In this document: one piece after another, positions 24,919-34,600 of the stretch | Numbering within the stretch: position 1 is the stretch's first letter | How the letters are laid out: the number at the start of each line of letters is the position of its first letter | DNA from: JAIQFL01 sp035295745 | Lineage (GTDB): Bacteria > Acidobacteriota > Terriglobia > Bryobacterales > Bryobacteraceae | DNA length: 64,000 nucleotides | Assembly: GCA_035295745.1 (NCBI GenBank) | Contig: DATGIL010000039.1 | Coordinates: 1 to 64,000, forward strand | Direction: 5' to 3' | Notes under the pieces: generated by a model | What the model was told of the DNA's origin: nothing | Databases searched by the model: none | Seen by the model: only the letters and a program-made list of their open reading frames with translations | Position numbers and translations under genes: made by a program

Positions 24919-27234
24919 ATGGATGGTGGACCAGTACCGGCTCCGAATGAGAGGTTTCAAAGAATCATCGAGAACACCGATGCCGGATATTTTCGCATCG
25001 GTGCGAACGGCTATTACGAGTATGTGAACCTTGCCTGGCTTCGGATGCACGGGTTCACGCGCCCCGAGGATGTGATCGGACTGCACTTCACGGCGGTTCA
25101 TGATTCCAAAGATCTAGCTAACGCCAAAACGATTGCCGAATCTCTGATGCGGGGAGAATCCGTCAAGAGCGGCGCGGTGTCCAGAATCAACCGGGACGGG
25201 ACAATCGGATACCACAGTTTCTCAGCCCATCCCGTATTTGACGGTGAACAGGTCGTCGGCGTCGAAGGCTTCCTGCTTGATATCACGGACCAACGAAGAA
25301 CGGAAGAGCGGTACAAGCTAATTGCGGAAAATGCTGCCGACGTGATCTGGCTCTGGGACTTGAAGGAGAACCGGCCCACTTATGTAAGCCCTTCAGTGCT
25401 CAGGCTTCGGGGTTTTTCCGCCGAAGAAGTGATGGCGCAGCCGCTCGAACGGGCGATGCCAGACGACACCTTCCAGATGATCGTCAGGCAAACCAAGGAG
25501 CGAATAGCCGCTGTGGAGTCGGGCGATGAAACGGCACGCATTCACACGAATGAGGTTGAGTATTTTCGTAAGGATGGCTCCCGAGTTACGGCTGAGAGAG
25601 TAACCACACTGATTTCCAACGAGGAGGGGAAGGTACGCCACATACTGGGCGTCAGTCGCGACATCACGGAACGCAAACGAATTGAGAATGCCCTGCGAAA
25701 GTCAGAGGAGAAGTTCTCCAGCGCATTTCAATCCAGCCCTGCCGGCATTACCCTTGCCGATTTAAGAACGGGTTCGTACCTCGAGGTAAACGGAACCTTC
25801 GAGCAGATCACTGGGTATCGACGCGATGAAGTCATCGGACGAAGCTGGGAGGAACTACGACTGTGGACCGACCCTTCTAATCGCGATGAAGCCGTGAGGC
25901 GGCTGCTGAACGAGCGAAGTCTCCGAAATTGGGAGTTCAAGTTCCGCAGGAAGAACGGAGATGTTGGCGACGGTCTGATTTCAGCGGACTTGATTGAAAT
26001 CGAAGGTAATCTCTGCGCGATTACCGCTACCATAGACATTACTGAGCGAATTCAACTTGAGAATCAGCTTCGACAGGCACAGAAGCTTGAGAGTATCGGG
26101 AGATTGGCCGGTGGAGTAGCACACGACTTCAATAACCTTCTGACGGTCATCATGGGACATGGCGAACTCCTTCTCAGAAGCGCCGGCGCCACTGATACCT
26201 TTCGGCAAAACATTGAGGAAATAAGGAAGGCGGCGGAACGCGCCGCTGGCCTGACGCAGCAATTGTTGGCGTTTAGCCGGAAGCAGACTATTGCTCCAAG
26301 GCCGCTGGATCTGAATAATGTCGTCAAGGACGCCGAACGGATGCTCCGGCGGTTGATTGGTGAGGACATCGAAGTTGTGACTACGCTCGACCCGCTGTTG
26401 GGGCGGGTCATGGCAGACCCGGAGCAGGTCTATCAAGTAATGATGAATCTCGTGGTAAACGCTCGTGACGCAATGCCAGACGGCGGCGTACTCCGGATCA
26501 GCACAATGAATGTGGATGTTAGCCACAATGAAGCAACCATGCAGCAGGACGCGAAATCTGGGCGTTACGTGGTGATGGTGGTAAAGGACAACGGAACTGG
26601 AATGGACGAGACGATCCGCCAGCACATTTTTGAGCCGTTCTTCACGACCAAAGAGCAAGACAAGGGAACAGGACTTGGGCTGTCCACGGTCTACGGCATC
26701 ATGCGGCAGAGCGGCGGCTGGGTTGACGTTTGGAGCGAGTCGGGAGTTGGAAGCTCGTTCAAACTTTACTTCCCCGCAATTGATGCGTGTTCGGTTCAAG
26801 AATCGGCGGAAACTGCCGCGGCTGTGAGGCTTGCGGGCGGCGGAACGCTCCTGGTTGTGGAGGACCAAGAGGCGGTGAGACGCCTGATGACGACCATTTT
26901 GACGGATTATCGATATGAGGTAATCGAAGCGGCTAATGGCGACGAAGCGTTGGCTGCTTCCGAAAGACATGCAGGCGAGATTCACCTGTTGCTAACGGAC
27001 GTAGTACTGCCGGGAATGAATGGCAAAGAGGTAGCTGACCGTCTGAAAATGTCGCGCCCAGACATGAAGGTGCTCTTTACGTCTGGTTATACGGAGGATG
27101 TGATTGGGCATCGCGGTGTACTGGACCCGGGCGTTGCTTATCTTGCCAAGCCGTTTAGTCCAGATCGGCTTGCCGCTAAGGTTCGAGAAGTGCTCTCAGA
27201 GCATTCCAAGTCCCAGGGATCAGCCCATCAATAG
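24919..27234 (+). CDS. Soluble PAS-domain hybrid histidine kinase
   Basis: A 771-residue cytoplasmic sensor with no transmembrane segment. Three PAS/PAC units run at about 10-125, 130-255 and 265-385 (PAC ends VEGFLLDITDQRR, ILGVSRDITERKR, ITATIDITERIQ). The HisKA domain has H402 in GGVAHDFNNLL; the ATPase domain has the N box (NLVVNARDAMP), G1 (DNGTGMD), F box (IFEPFFTTK) and G2 (GTGLGLSTVYG). A C-terminal receiver (about 640-760) has acidic residues in VVEDQEAV and the phospho-acceptor D694 in LLTDVVLPGMNG. The order resembles bacterial hybrid kinases signalling through phosphotransfer. No output regulator is adjacent. The ligand is unknown; the PAS domains could bind haem, flavin or small metabolites. 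Confidence 0.93.
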   Translation: MDGGPVPAPNERFQRIIENTDAGYFRIGANGYYEYVNLAWLRMHGFTRPEDVIGLHFTAVHDSKDLANAKTIAESLMRGESVKSGAVSRINRDGTIGYHSFSAHPVFDGEQVVGVEGFLLDITDQRRTEERYKLIAENAADVIWLWDLKENRPTYVSPSVLRLRGFSAEEVMAQPLERAMPDDTFQMIVRQTKERIAAVESGDETARIHTNEVEYFRKDGSRVTAERVTTLISNEEGKVRHILGVSRDITERKRIENALRKSEEKFSSAFQSSPAGITLADLRTGSYLEVNGTFEQITGYRRDEVIGRSWEELRLWTDPSNRDEAVRRLLNERSLRNWEFKFRRKNGDVGDGLISADLIEIEGNLCAITATIDITERIQLENQLRQAQKLESIGRLAGGVAHDFNNLLTVIMGHGELLLRSAGATDTFRQNIEEIRKAAERAAGLTQQLLAFSRKQTIAPRPLDLNNVVKDAERMLRRLIGEDIEVVTTLDPLLGRVMADPEQVYQVMMNLVVNARDAMPDGGVLRISTMNVDVSHNEATMQQDAKSGRYVVMVVKDNGTGMDETIRQHIFEPFFTTKEQDKGTGLGLSTVYGIMRQSGGWVDVWSESGVGSSFKLYFPAIDACSVQESAETAAAVRLAGGGTLLVVEDQEAVRRLMTTILTDYRYEVIEAANGDEALAASERHAGEIHLLLTDVVLPGMNGKEVADRLKMSRPDMKVLFTSGYTEDVIGHRGVLDPGVAYLAKPFSPDRLAAKVREVLSEHSKSQGSAHQ

Positions 27235-27641
27235 TATGGGGCGGGCCAGAAGGCCGAACCTCTTCGCTGATAAGAAATCACTCCTCCCACTGGTCCGGCA
27301 TTGGCCGAATGAGTTTCGACCACTCATAGAGCCTCCCCGATCCAAGACGGATCCGATTTTGACGAACGCCGCTCAAGTCTCATTGAGAATCGGGCCCGTT
27401 GCGCGAGATCGAGCCTGGCCAGGCCCGTGGCTTAGGCTTCGGAACTTGCGAAGAACGCGGCCCCCGGTCGGCCCCTGAGCCCAGGTAAAGGAACGCGCCG
27501 GGAGGACCACGCTCTTTCTCATCGTCCGCAGATGAGTTCCGGCCGGCTATTCCTTGATCGGGTTGCTCGCCAGCATTGCCCGTCTCCGCTTCAGCGGCGA
27601 TCGCAGAATAACACGCACTCCGCAGAGAGCCAGGCGAAAGG

Positions 27642-27684
27642 CGACATTTCTACTTTGCCAGGAGCACGACACTTCTACTTTGCC
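27642..27684. mobile_element. Possible solo IS21-family end (relic)
   Basis: Two direct copies, cgacatttctactttgcc (27642-27659) and cgacacttctactttgcc (27667-27684), with a 25-bp period and one mismatch. Multiple short direct repeats of this kind are typical of IS21-family ends. No istA or istB gene is nearby. Attribution is inference; the repeat itself is directly visible. Confidence 0.35.
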
Positions 27685-27706
27685 TTGACAAGCGAACGTT
27701 ACCGAT

Positions 27707-27735
27707 TGACAGAACATGAACGAACCATGTACATT
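27707..27735 (+). promoter_or_regulatory. Sigma70-like promoter for the ankyrin-like gene
   Basis: TTGACA at 27707-27712, a 17-nt spacer, and TACATT at 27730-27735. A second TTGACA lies at 27686-27691, right after the IS-like repeat. The leader would be about 125 nt. Confidence 0.45.
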
Positions 27736-27865
27736 TGACCCAGTGCGCTAACAGGGCGTCTCCTACCCGCGGCAAGGGATTCTCCCACCTGTTTTGGTTT
27801 TCAAGGCTCGGTACCTTCTTTCAGCCTGGTATCAGCGGGACACCGGCAATATGAAAGGAGGTCTT

Positions 27866-29452
27866 GTGACCCCATCGAAGTTTTTACACCCTCACTCGTC
27901 TTTTGAGTCCCTTCGGAAGCAGGCGAAGAAACTAGCGCGCCAGGCAGCAGCAGGCGACCCGGATGCACTGGCCCGTGTGCACGCGCTGCTGCCGGCCCCG
28001 GGACTTCCTCTAACGTTACGAGACGCGCAGTTCGTGCTGGCGCGAGAATACGGCTTTGCAGGCTGGCAGGACCTTCGCGCCGCGGCGCTCCGCCTGGAAG
28101 GTAAGGGCCCGGAGTGGGCCGCCGCAGAGGCGGAGCGTGCTATCCATGACAACGCGGTCGGTCGATTGGCGCAATTGGTTCAGGAGTATCCCGCGCTTCT
28201 GTCCTGGCGCGGCAACTCCGGAGAATCGTTACTTGCGTTCGCGACCAGCTCGTTTGGCGACAGCGGCGATCCATACCGGGAAAAGATGTTCACACGCATC
28301 GAGTGCGCCGAGTTTCTCCTCGATGCTGGCGCCCGCGTCGAGCCGTCGATTTGGGAAGGCGCAATTTCCACCCGCGCCCAGGGAGTGTTGCAGCTTCTTT
28401 TGCGCAAGGGCGTTTTGCCGCGCACGCTCGATGTTCTCGCGGCGTTGGGCGATGGCGACGGAGTACGCGATTGCCTCGAGTCAACAGGGAAACGTCCCAG
28501 TGGAGCCGCCGTCACGCAGGCGTTCGTTTGTGCATGCCGTTTTCAGCAGAAGGAGGTCGCCGCTCTTCTTCTGGAGCGTTGCATAGAGTTCGACCCAGCG
28601 CTTGGCGGGCGAGTGGAGAAATGGCGTGGACGCAGCGGCTTCATCGACTACCTTGCCGAACATCCGGTGCAATACGGAAGTCCGTGGCAAACGGTGGTTA
28701 TGAATGAAGTGAAAGCGGCAATGCATGAAAATGACCTGGAACGGTTCAGCCGATGGCTCGAGGGGGAACCCGATCTGCTCGGCGAATCCCATGTTCGGCT
28801 GCAAGTGGAGTTATTGGAGAATGCGGCCTACAACGACCGGGGAGCGTTCATCATTCGCTTGATGGAACTCAGTCCCGCGCTAAAGGTAAAGCGCCCAGCT
28901 TCTGATGCGGTGGAATTCGCCCTGGAGTATGGGCACGCGCATCTGATCCCTCTCTTAACTCAGATTTGGCCGTTGCCCGATGATCTCCCCCACGCCGCCG
29001 GGGTAGGCGACTTTGCGCGAGTCAGCGCTTGGTTCGATGAGGCCGGCCGGGCGAAGCTGGGGAGCCTCAATCGGCACTACCCCACCAACCACCCTTCCAT
29101 ACTGCGGAATCTTCATTGGACGCCCCCGAACGCGCAGCAAGTCCTGGACGTCGCGCTGGCATGGGCGTGCATGAACCGGCAGTTTGAGATCGCATCTTTT
29201 CTACTGGAGCGCGGCGCCAACATCAACACCAACTGGAGCACGCATGAACCAGCGAGCATCCTGCATGAGTGCGCCGTCCGCGCAAACTACGAAGCAGCGC
29301 AGTTCGTGATTGACCGAGGGATCGACATGACGATTCGCGATTATCGCTGGAACGCGACTGCGGAGGGATGGGCGTACCACGCCGCCAAGGACACAAACAT
29401 GGCGGAGTTTCTGGCACGAGCCGAGCGCGCACGCGAGACGCGGTCTGACTAA
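27866..29452 (+). CDS. Ankyrin-repeat-like protein
   Basis: A 528-residue cytoplasmic protein. The start chosen is GTG at 27866, preceded by a strong Shine-Dalgarno (aaaggaggt) with the right spacing; the open frame extends upstream but without a ribosome-binding site. The N-terminus (TPSKFLHPHSSFESLRKQ, then KKLARQAAAGDPDA and FVLAREYGFAGWQDL) is a known lead-in of a bacterial ankyrin subfamily. Helical ankyrin-like pairs follow (CAEFLLDAGARVEPSIWE, FEIASFLLERGANINTNW, EAAQFVIDRGIDMTIRDY), strongest at the C-terminal end; the middle repeats are degenerate. Probably a protein-interaction scaffold. No partner is adjacent. Confidence 0.85.
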   Translation: MTPSKFLHPHSSFESLRKQAKKLARQAAAGDPDALARVHALLPAPGLPLTLRDAQFVLAREYGFAGWQDLRAAALRLEGKGPEWAAAEAERAIHDNAVGRLAQLVQEYPALLSWRGNSGESLLAFATSSFGDSGDPYREKMFTRIECAEFLLDAGARVEPSIWEGAISTRAQGVLQLLLRKGVLPRTLDVLAALGDGDGVRDCLESTGKRPSGAAVTQAFVCACRFQQKEVAALLLERCIEFDPALGGRVEKWRGRSGFIDYLAEHPVQYGSPWQTVVMNEVKAAMHENDLERFSRWLEGEPDLLGESHVRLQVELLENAAYNDRGAFIIRLMELSPALKVKRPASDAVEFALEYGHAHLIPLLTQIWPLPDDLPHAAGVGDFARVSAWFDEAGRAKLGSLNRHYPTNHPSILRNLHWTPPNAQQVLDVALAWACMNRQFEIASFLLERGANINTNWSTHEPASILHECAVRANYEAAQFVIDRGIDMTIRDYRWNATAEGWAYHAAKDTNMAEFLARAERARETRSD

Positions 29453-29471
29453 CAGAACGCTTTCCTCGCTT

Positions 29472-29508
29472 GGAGTTTAAGCCCGAGTTGGGGCTCGCCG
29501 CGAACTCC
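29472..29508 (+). terminator. Terminator-like hairpin after the ankyrin-like gene
   Basis: Outer stem GGAGTT (29472-29477) with AACTCC (29503-29508) and inner stem AGCCC (29480-29484) with GGGCT (29491-29495), followed by TTCTT. It lies 20 bp after the stop codon. The T tract is weak. Confidence 0.45.
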
Positions 29509-29618
29509 TTCTTAGTTCATCGGGCCGACAGAGAGGCCGGCAGGAACAACTCGTGATCAGTATGAAGCCCAGGATCCAAAGTCTAGCCCTGCCACCCCAA
29601 GTGCGCGACACTAATTCC

Positions 29619-31580
29619 ATGCGCCTGCCGCTTCTCTTCGTCGCCGCCGCGATTTCCCTTTCCGCTCAAAGTGGCACCCTCACCATCCACATGATCCTCC
29701 ACGCCATCGGCGAAGAGCGCTACCAGGTCACGCCTTCCGATGGCGAACTCACCCTCAGTTCCACCTTCGAGTACTCCGACCGCGGCAACACACGGACCAC
29801 CACCGCTACGATGCGCATGAAGAGTGATTACACTCCGCTCAATCTCGAAGTGAAAGGCCGCATCGGTCCCGGCAGCAGCCTCAAGATCGAAGGAAATGCC
29901 GCCACCGTTCAGGAGGGCGACGCCTCTCGCACTCTCCCAGTTCCGGAGCAGTACGCCGCAATCTTCGGTTCGTCCCCTTTCGCCATGCAGGCGATGATGA
30001 TGCGCTACTGGATTGCCCATGGGAAACCGGCGCAGCTTCCTATGCTCCGAGCGAAGCCCGGTGCCGACCCCATCCGCATTGAAGCTGGGGGACACGACTC
30101 CGTCTCCGTCGGCGGCAAGACGGTGACGCTCGACCGGTACAACATCGCCAACCTGATGTTCGGCCGCGAGATTCTCTGGACCAATCCGCAAGGCGACCTG
30201 GCCGCCGCCATGACTTTCGCGGGCGGCCTGCCCATGGAGGCGGTCCGCACTGAATACGAGCCGGCGTTCCCGCAACTGTACCGCAGCGGCATCGCACAGG
30301 AAATGGCCAATCTTGCCGCGCTCGGCCGACAGGTGACGCCGGAACGTACCGGCGCCTACTCCATTGTGGGCGCCACACTCGTGGATGCCACAGGCGCCGC
30401 GCCCGTCTCCGACTCGGTGGTGATCATCCGCGACGGCCGCATCGCCGCTGCCGGCTCTCGCGAGAAGGTCGCCGTTCCGCGAGGCATTCCGGTCGTCGAG
30501 GCCAAGGGACAGACGCTACTGCCCGGCCTTTGGGAAATGCACATTCACTTTTCGGGCGTCGAGTTTGGACCCGCGCTCTTGGCAGCCGGTGTCACCACGG
30601 CGCGTGATTGCGGGGGCGAGTTCGACTACCTGGTGGCGCAGCGCAATGCTCTCGAAAGAGGCGGCGGATTGGGTCCGCGACTGCTCCTCGCGGGCCTCGT
30701 CGACGCCGGTGGGTTGAAGGCCTTCGGACACGTCACAGCGGAAACTCCGGAAGAAGGCCGCGCCGTGGTCAATCGTTACCACGATGCCGGCTTCCAGCAG
30801 ATCAAGCTCTACACCTTCCTCACCCCGGAAGTGATTCAGGCGATCACCGCGGAAGCGCACCGCCTCAACATGACGGTGACCGGCCACGTGCCCCAGGTGT
30901 TTAATGCTTTCCAGGGCGTGGAGGCCGGCATGGACCAGATCAATCACCTCAACTACGTATCGAATATGATGCGCGGCACCCCGGGTGGACGCGGTCCCAT
31001 CGATATCAATTCCGAAGCCGCCCTCAAGGCGATTCACTTCTTCAAAGAGCATCACACCGTTGTCGATCCCACAGCGGGCTGGGGCGAGATGTCCGGTCAC
31101 TCGAAAGAGGTGGACGTCGCCACATTCGAGCCCGGCATTCTGAAATCGCCCTTCGTGCTCGACGCGAAATTCCGCGGCATGGGCGGACCGACAACCGCCG
31201 AGCAAATGCGCACGCGCACCGCGCAGACGATCGCCGTGATCGGCGCCTTGCACAAGGCTGGCATTCCGATCGTCCCCGGCAGCGACACCGGACTAGTAGG
31301 ATACGGGCTTCTCCGCGAGTTGGAGCTCTATGTGCAAGCCGGCATGACGCCGCTTGAAGCGATTCAATCGGCGACCATCGTCTCCGCGCGCGCCATGAAT
31401 TTCGATCGCGACTCCGGCACCATCGAAGCAGGAAAACGCGCCGATCTCATCCTGGTAAATGGCGATCCGCTGGCCAATATCGGCGATCTTCGCAGAGTCT
31501 CGCGGGTGATCTCGCAGGGCCGTGTTTACGACGCCGCAGCGCTCTGGCGAAGTGTTGGCTTTCACCCCGCGAGCAATTAA
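29619..31580 (+). CDS. Secreted amidohydrolase (metal-dependent hydrolase)
   Basis: A 653-residue protein starting at 29619 with a Sec signal (MRLPLLFVAAAISLSAQSG). The N-terminal ~220 residues form a beta-rich domain without a clear family. From about 255 the amidohydrolase fold begins: LPGLWEMHIHF carries the HxH metal pair, VTGHVP and DQINHLNYVS provide later histidines, and PGSDTGLVGYG the conserved aspartate; the C-terminal strands include GTIEAGKRADLILVNGDPL. This is the imidazolonepropionase/prolidase-like clade common in Acidobacteria. The substrate may be a peptide or cyclic amide, but this is not shown. TonB receptor 2 follows 93 bp downstream. Confidence 0.92.
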   Translation: MRLPLLFVAAAISLSAQSGTLTIHMILHAIGEERYQVTPSDGELTLSSTFEYSDRGNTRTTTATMRMKSDYTPLNLEVKGRIGPGSSLKIEGNAATVQEGDASRTLPVPEQYAAIFGSSPFAMQAMMMRYWIAHGKPAQLPMLRAKPGADPIRIEAGGHDSVSVGGKTVTLDRYNIANLMFGREILWTNPQGDLAAAMTFAGGLPMEAVRTEYEPAFPQLYRSGIAQEMANLAALGRQVTPERTGAYSIVGATLVDATGAAPVSDSVVIIRDGRIAAAGSREKVAVPRGIPVVEAKGQTLLPGLWEMHIHFSGVEFGPALLAAGVTTARDCGGEFDYLVAQRNALERGGGLGPRLLLAGLVDAGGLKAFGHVTAETPEEGRAVVNRYHDAGFQQIKLYTFLTPEVIQAITAEAHRLNMTVTGHVPQVFNAFQGVEAGMDQINHLNYVSNMMRGTPGGRGPIDINSEAALKAIHFFKEHHTVVDPTAGWGEMSGHSKEVDVATFEPGILKSPFVLDAKFRGMGGPTTAEQMRTRTAQTIAVIGALHKAGIPIVPGSDTGLVGYGLLRELELYVQAGMTPLEAIQSATIVSARAMNFDRDSGTIEAGKRADLILVNGDPLANIGDLRRVSRVISQGRVYDAAALWRSVGFHPASN

Positions 31581-31600
31581 TCCCCCATCCTTCGATAGGC

Positions 31601-31629
31601 TTGCGCCCGGGAAACCGGCATGATATAGC
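31601..31629 (+). promoter_or_regulatory. Weak candidate promoter for TonB receptor 2
   Basis: TTGCGC (31601-31606), 17-nt spacer, TATAGC (31624-31629). Both boxes are imperfect. Downstream in the leader is a perfect hairpin GACGCCT, loop CCC, AGGCGTC (31644-31660), ending 3 nt before the ribosome-binding site ggaggg, so it could affect translation. Confidence 0.3.
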
Positions 31630-31673
31630 TCCTTACCAGTCTCGACGCCTCCCAGGCGTCCATGGAGGGACAA

Positions 31674-34600
31674 ATGCGCAAGGGGATCTTTTGCCTCACC
31701 GCCCTGTTCGCGATCGCCAGCTCGCTTTTCTGCCAGGATATTCGTACCGCCACCCTGGTGGGCACCGTTACCGATAGCAGCGGCGGCGTAATCGCCAACG
31801 TTGCCGTCACCGTCACCAACGTCGATACGCAAGTGGTCACGCGAGGTCTAAGCAACGCCGAGGGTGCGTATTATCTGCCGTTTCTCAACGTCGGCAATTA
31901 CCGGCTCTCCATGGAGGCGCCGGGGTTCAAGCGATTCGAGCACTCTGGCCTTGTTCTCAATGCCGGTGAGAATCCGCGCATCGACGTGAAACTCGAGGTC
32001 GGAGCCGTCAGCGACACGGTAAAGGTCACGGCGGCAGCGCCCTTGCTGGCCACCGACACTGCCGTCGTGGGTAGCATCACCACCGCCAAGGAGATTCACG
32101 ATACGCCGATCCCGCAGTCCAAGCCGCAGCACTTCATGTACTACCAGGAAGGGGCCCAGGCGAACAACGACGGGACGTATCACATCCTCGGCCAGCCCGA
32201 AGCGCAAATGAGTTACACGCTTGACGGCATTACCTCGAAGCAGGCCATCGGCAAGGCGCTCGGCGATACCAACACGCTCATCACGCCGCCAGTAGACACT
32301 CTGCAAGAGGCGCAGGTACTGACCACGGGCATTCCCGCCGAATTCGGACATGCCGCAGGCGGCGCATACAGTCTGACGACCAAGAGCGGGACGAACGACC
32401 TGCACTTCTCGGCCGAAGAGCGCTATATCAATAAAGACTGGCTGCACCGTCAGCCCTTCAACCAAGGCCCTACCAATACCCCGTTCGAATACCACAATTT
32501 TGATGCCACCCTGAGCGGACCGATCGTCATCCCGGGCCTCTACCACGGAAAGAATCGCACCTTCTTCCTGCTGGGCTATCGCCTCGATTACGATCATGAG
32601 ACCAACTACGCCACCGTATCGGTACCCACGATCGATGAGCTCAATGGGAACTTCTCCTTCAACGGTCTCGGTCAGGCGATCTACGATCCGAAATCCATCA
32701 CCTGCAGCGCCGCCAGTTGCGCCAATGGCACCGGGTACACTGCTACGGCCTTCCCGGGCAATATCATTCCGAAATCCCGCTTCGATCCAGTCACATCGAA
32801 ATTCTTCTCGTTGAATCCGTACAACACTCCCAATCTCGCGCCGACCTTTACCACCACCGGCCCCACCAACGACTACATCTCCGGCAACATCTACCTTTCC
32901 GACCGCCAGGCGTACCTCGGGAAAATCGATCAGACCATCAGCGACCGCCAGAAGATCTTCGTCCGGTACATCTGGAACAAATACCGCGTGATCGGGAGCC
33001 GCAACAATATCCTCTTTGCGTGGAGAGACATCGACAACACGGCTCTGAGCTTTGGGCTGCCCGAGCCAATCGATGAGCGCAACGTCGCCGCCGGCTACAT
33101 CTTCACGATCAGCCCGACCTTAATCAACGAATTGCAGCTCGGGTACCAGCGACGCAACGACAGCATCTATCCCGCGACTGCCAATCAGGGATGGGCAGCG
33201 ACTCTCGGCATCCCAGGCGTAGGGCCGCAGACATTTCCCGGGCTGATCAGTTCGGGCAGCAGTTCGTTCACCTGGACCGCCAATCCCGGCGGAGCCTCAC
33301 GCACCATCAATGAAGACATCATCTTCGCCGACAACGTAACGAAGGTCTGGGGACTCCACACCATCAAGTTCGGCTACCAGGGAATTCGACAGCGTGAGAA
33401 CGACATCACGGCCAGCCAGCCATCGGGCGCCTTCACCTTTACCTCAGGACTCACTGGCGCTCCGCTCACCCCAAATACCGGCAATTCCTTCGCGACCCTG
33501 GAGCTTGGCGCCGTCTCCTCGGCCAATTTTACGCAACTGCTTGCCAATTACCTGCCGCACTGGTTCATGAATCAGTTTTACGTGCAGGACGACTGGCGCA
33601 TCCGCCGCAATCTGACGCTCTCCATCGGCCTCCGCTACAGCCTGGAGACGCCCGCCAATACCCAATACGGACTCAAATCCGCCTTCGACCCGAACGCCAC
33701 CGACCCGGTCACCGGATTGAAAGGCGGCATCACCCATCCCACCGGCACGTTGTACAACACCAACACGCACAACTTCACGCCGCGACTGGGCCTGGCCTGG
33801 AACTTCAGGCCAAAATTCGTCTTCCGCGGCTCGTTTGGGATGTTTACGCAGGATCTGATCACGACGTTGGCCCAGGACGAGTACATCGCCCAAGCGGTCG
33901 TCCAGCAGCCATCCGGCAATCCATTCCCGGCGTTCTATCTGTCACAAGGACCCGGCCCGATCGCTTACAACCTGGTCTCGGGCGGCACCGCCCTGTTCGT
34001 CGGTACCAATTACAGCTCGCGCAATACCTCGTTCATCGACTCGCACTTGAAGAATCCCTACTCGATGACCTGGTCGGGAGGGGTGCAGTATGAATTTCGC
34101 CCCGGCTACCTCGCCGAGGTGACCTATCAGGGATCGGCGGCGGTCCATCTCACTGGAAGCACCAATCTCAACACGCTCCCCTGGTCGATTTACAACTCCA
34201 CCGATACCAACCTGCTCAACGCCGTGTTCGCGAACTCGCAAGCCTACCTACCCTATACGCAATTCGGCACCATCAGCTACGCCACCAATCCGGGGCACAG
34301 CACATATCATGCAATGATCGCGCGTATGCAGCATGCCTTCGGCTCCGGCTTCTCGGCGAATTTCCTGTTCACGTTCAGCAAAAATCTGGTAGGCGGCGCC
34401 GGCAGCGGATATCAATATTACGACTGGCGCCTCACCAAAGCATTGGCCACCAGCGATCAGAAGCTGCAGTTTGTGAATCAGCTCAATTACGACGTGCCGG
34501 TCGGTCGCGGCCGCCGGTTCCTCAATCACGGAGGGGTGGTGAATCACATCGTAGGCGGCTGGACCTTCCTCACGATTCAGAGCTTCCGCAGCGGCCTGCC

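Larger units (their letters stand above)
27235..27865. other. Intergenic region with a possible IS-end relic and a promoter
   Basis: About 630 bp without a convincing gene. It contains a reverse copy of the gaagaggttcg word (27255-27265), a 25-bp-period direct repeat resembling an IS21-type end (27642-27684), a candidate promoter (27707-27735), and the ribosome-binding site of the following gene. Confidence 0.5.

Noticed and set aside
25981..26985. A 334-codon open frame on the minus strand
   Set aside because: Antisense to the ATPase and receiver domains of the hybrid histidine kinase; no recognisable motif.
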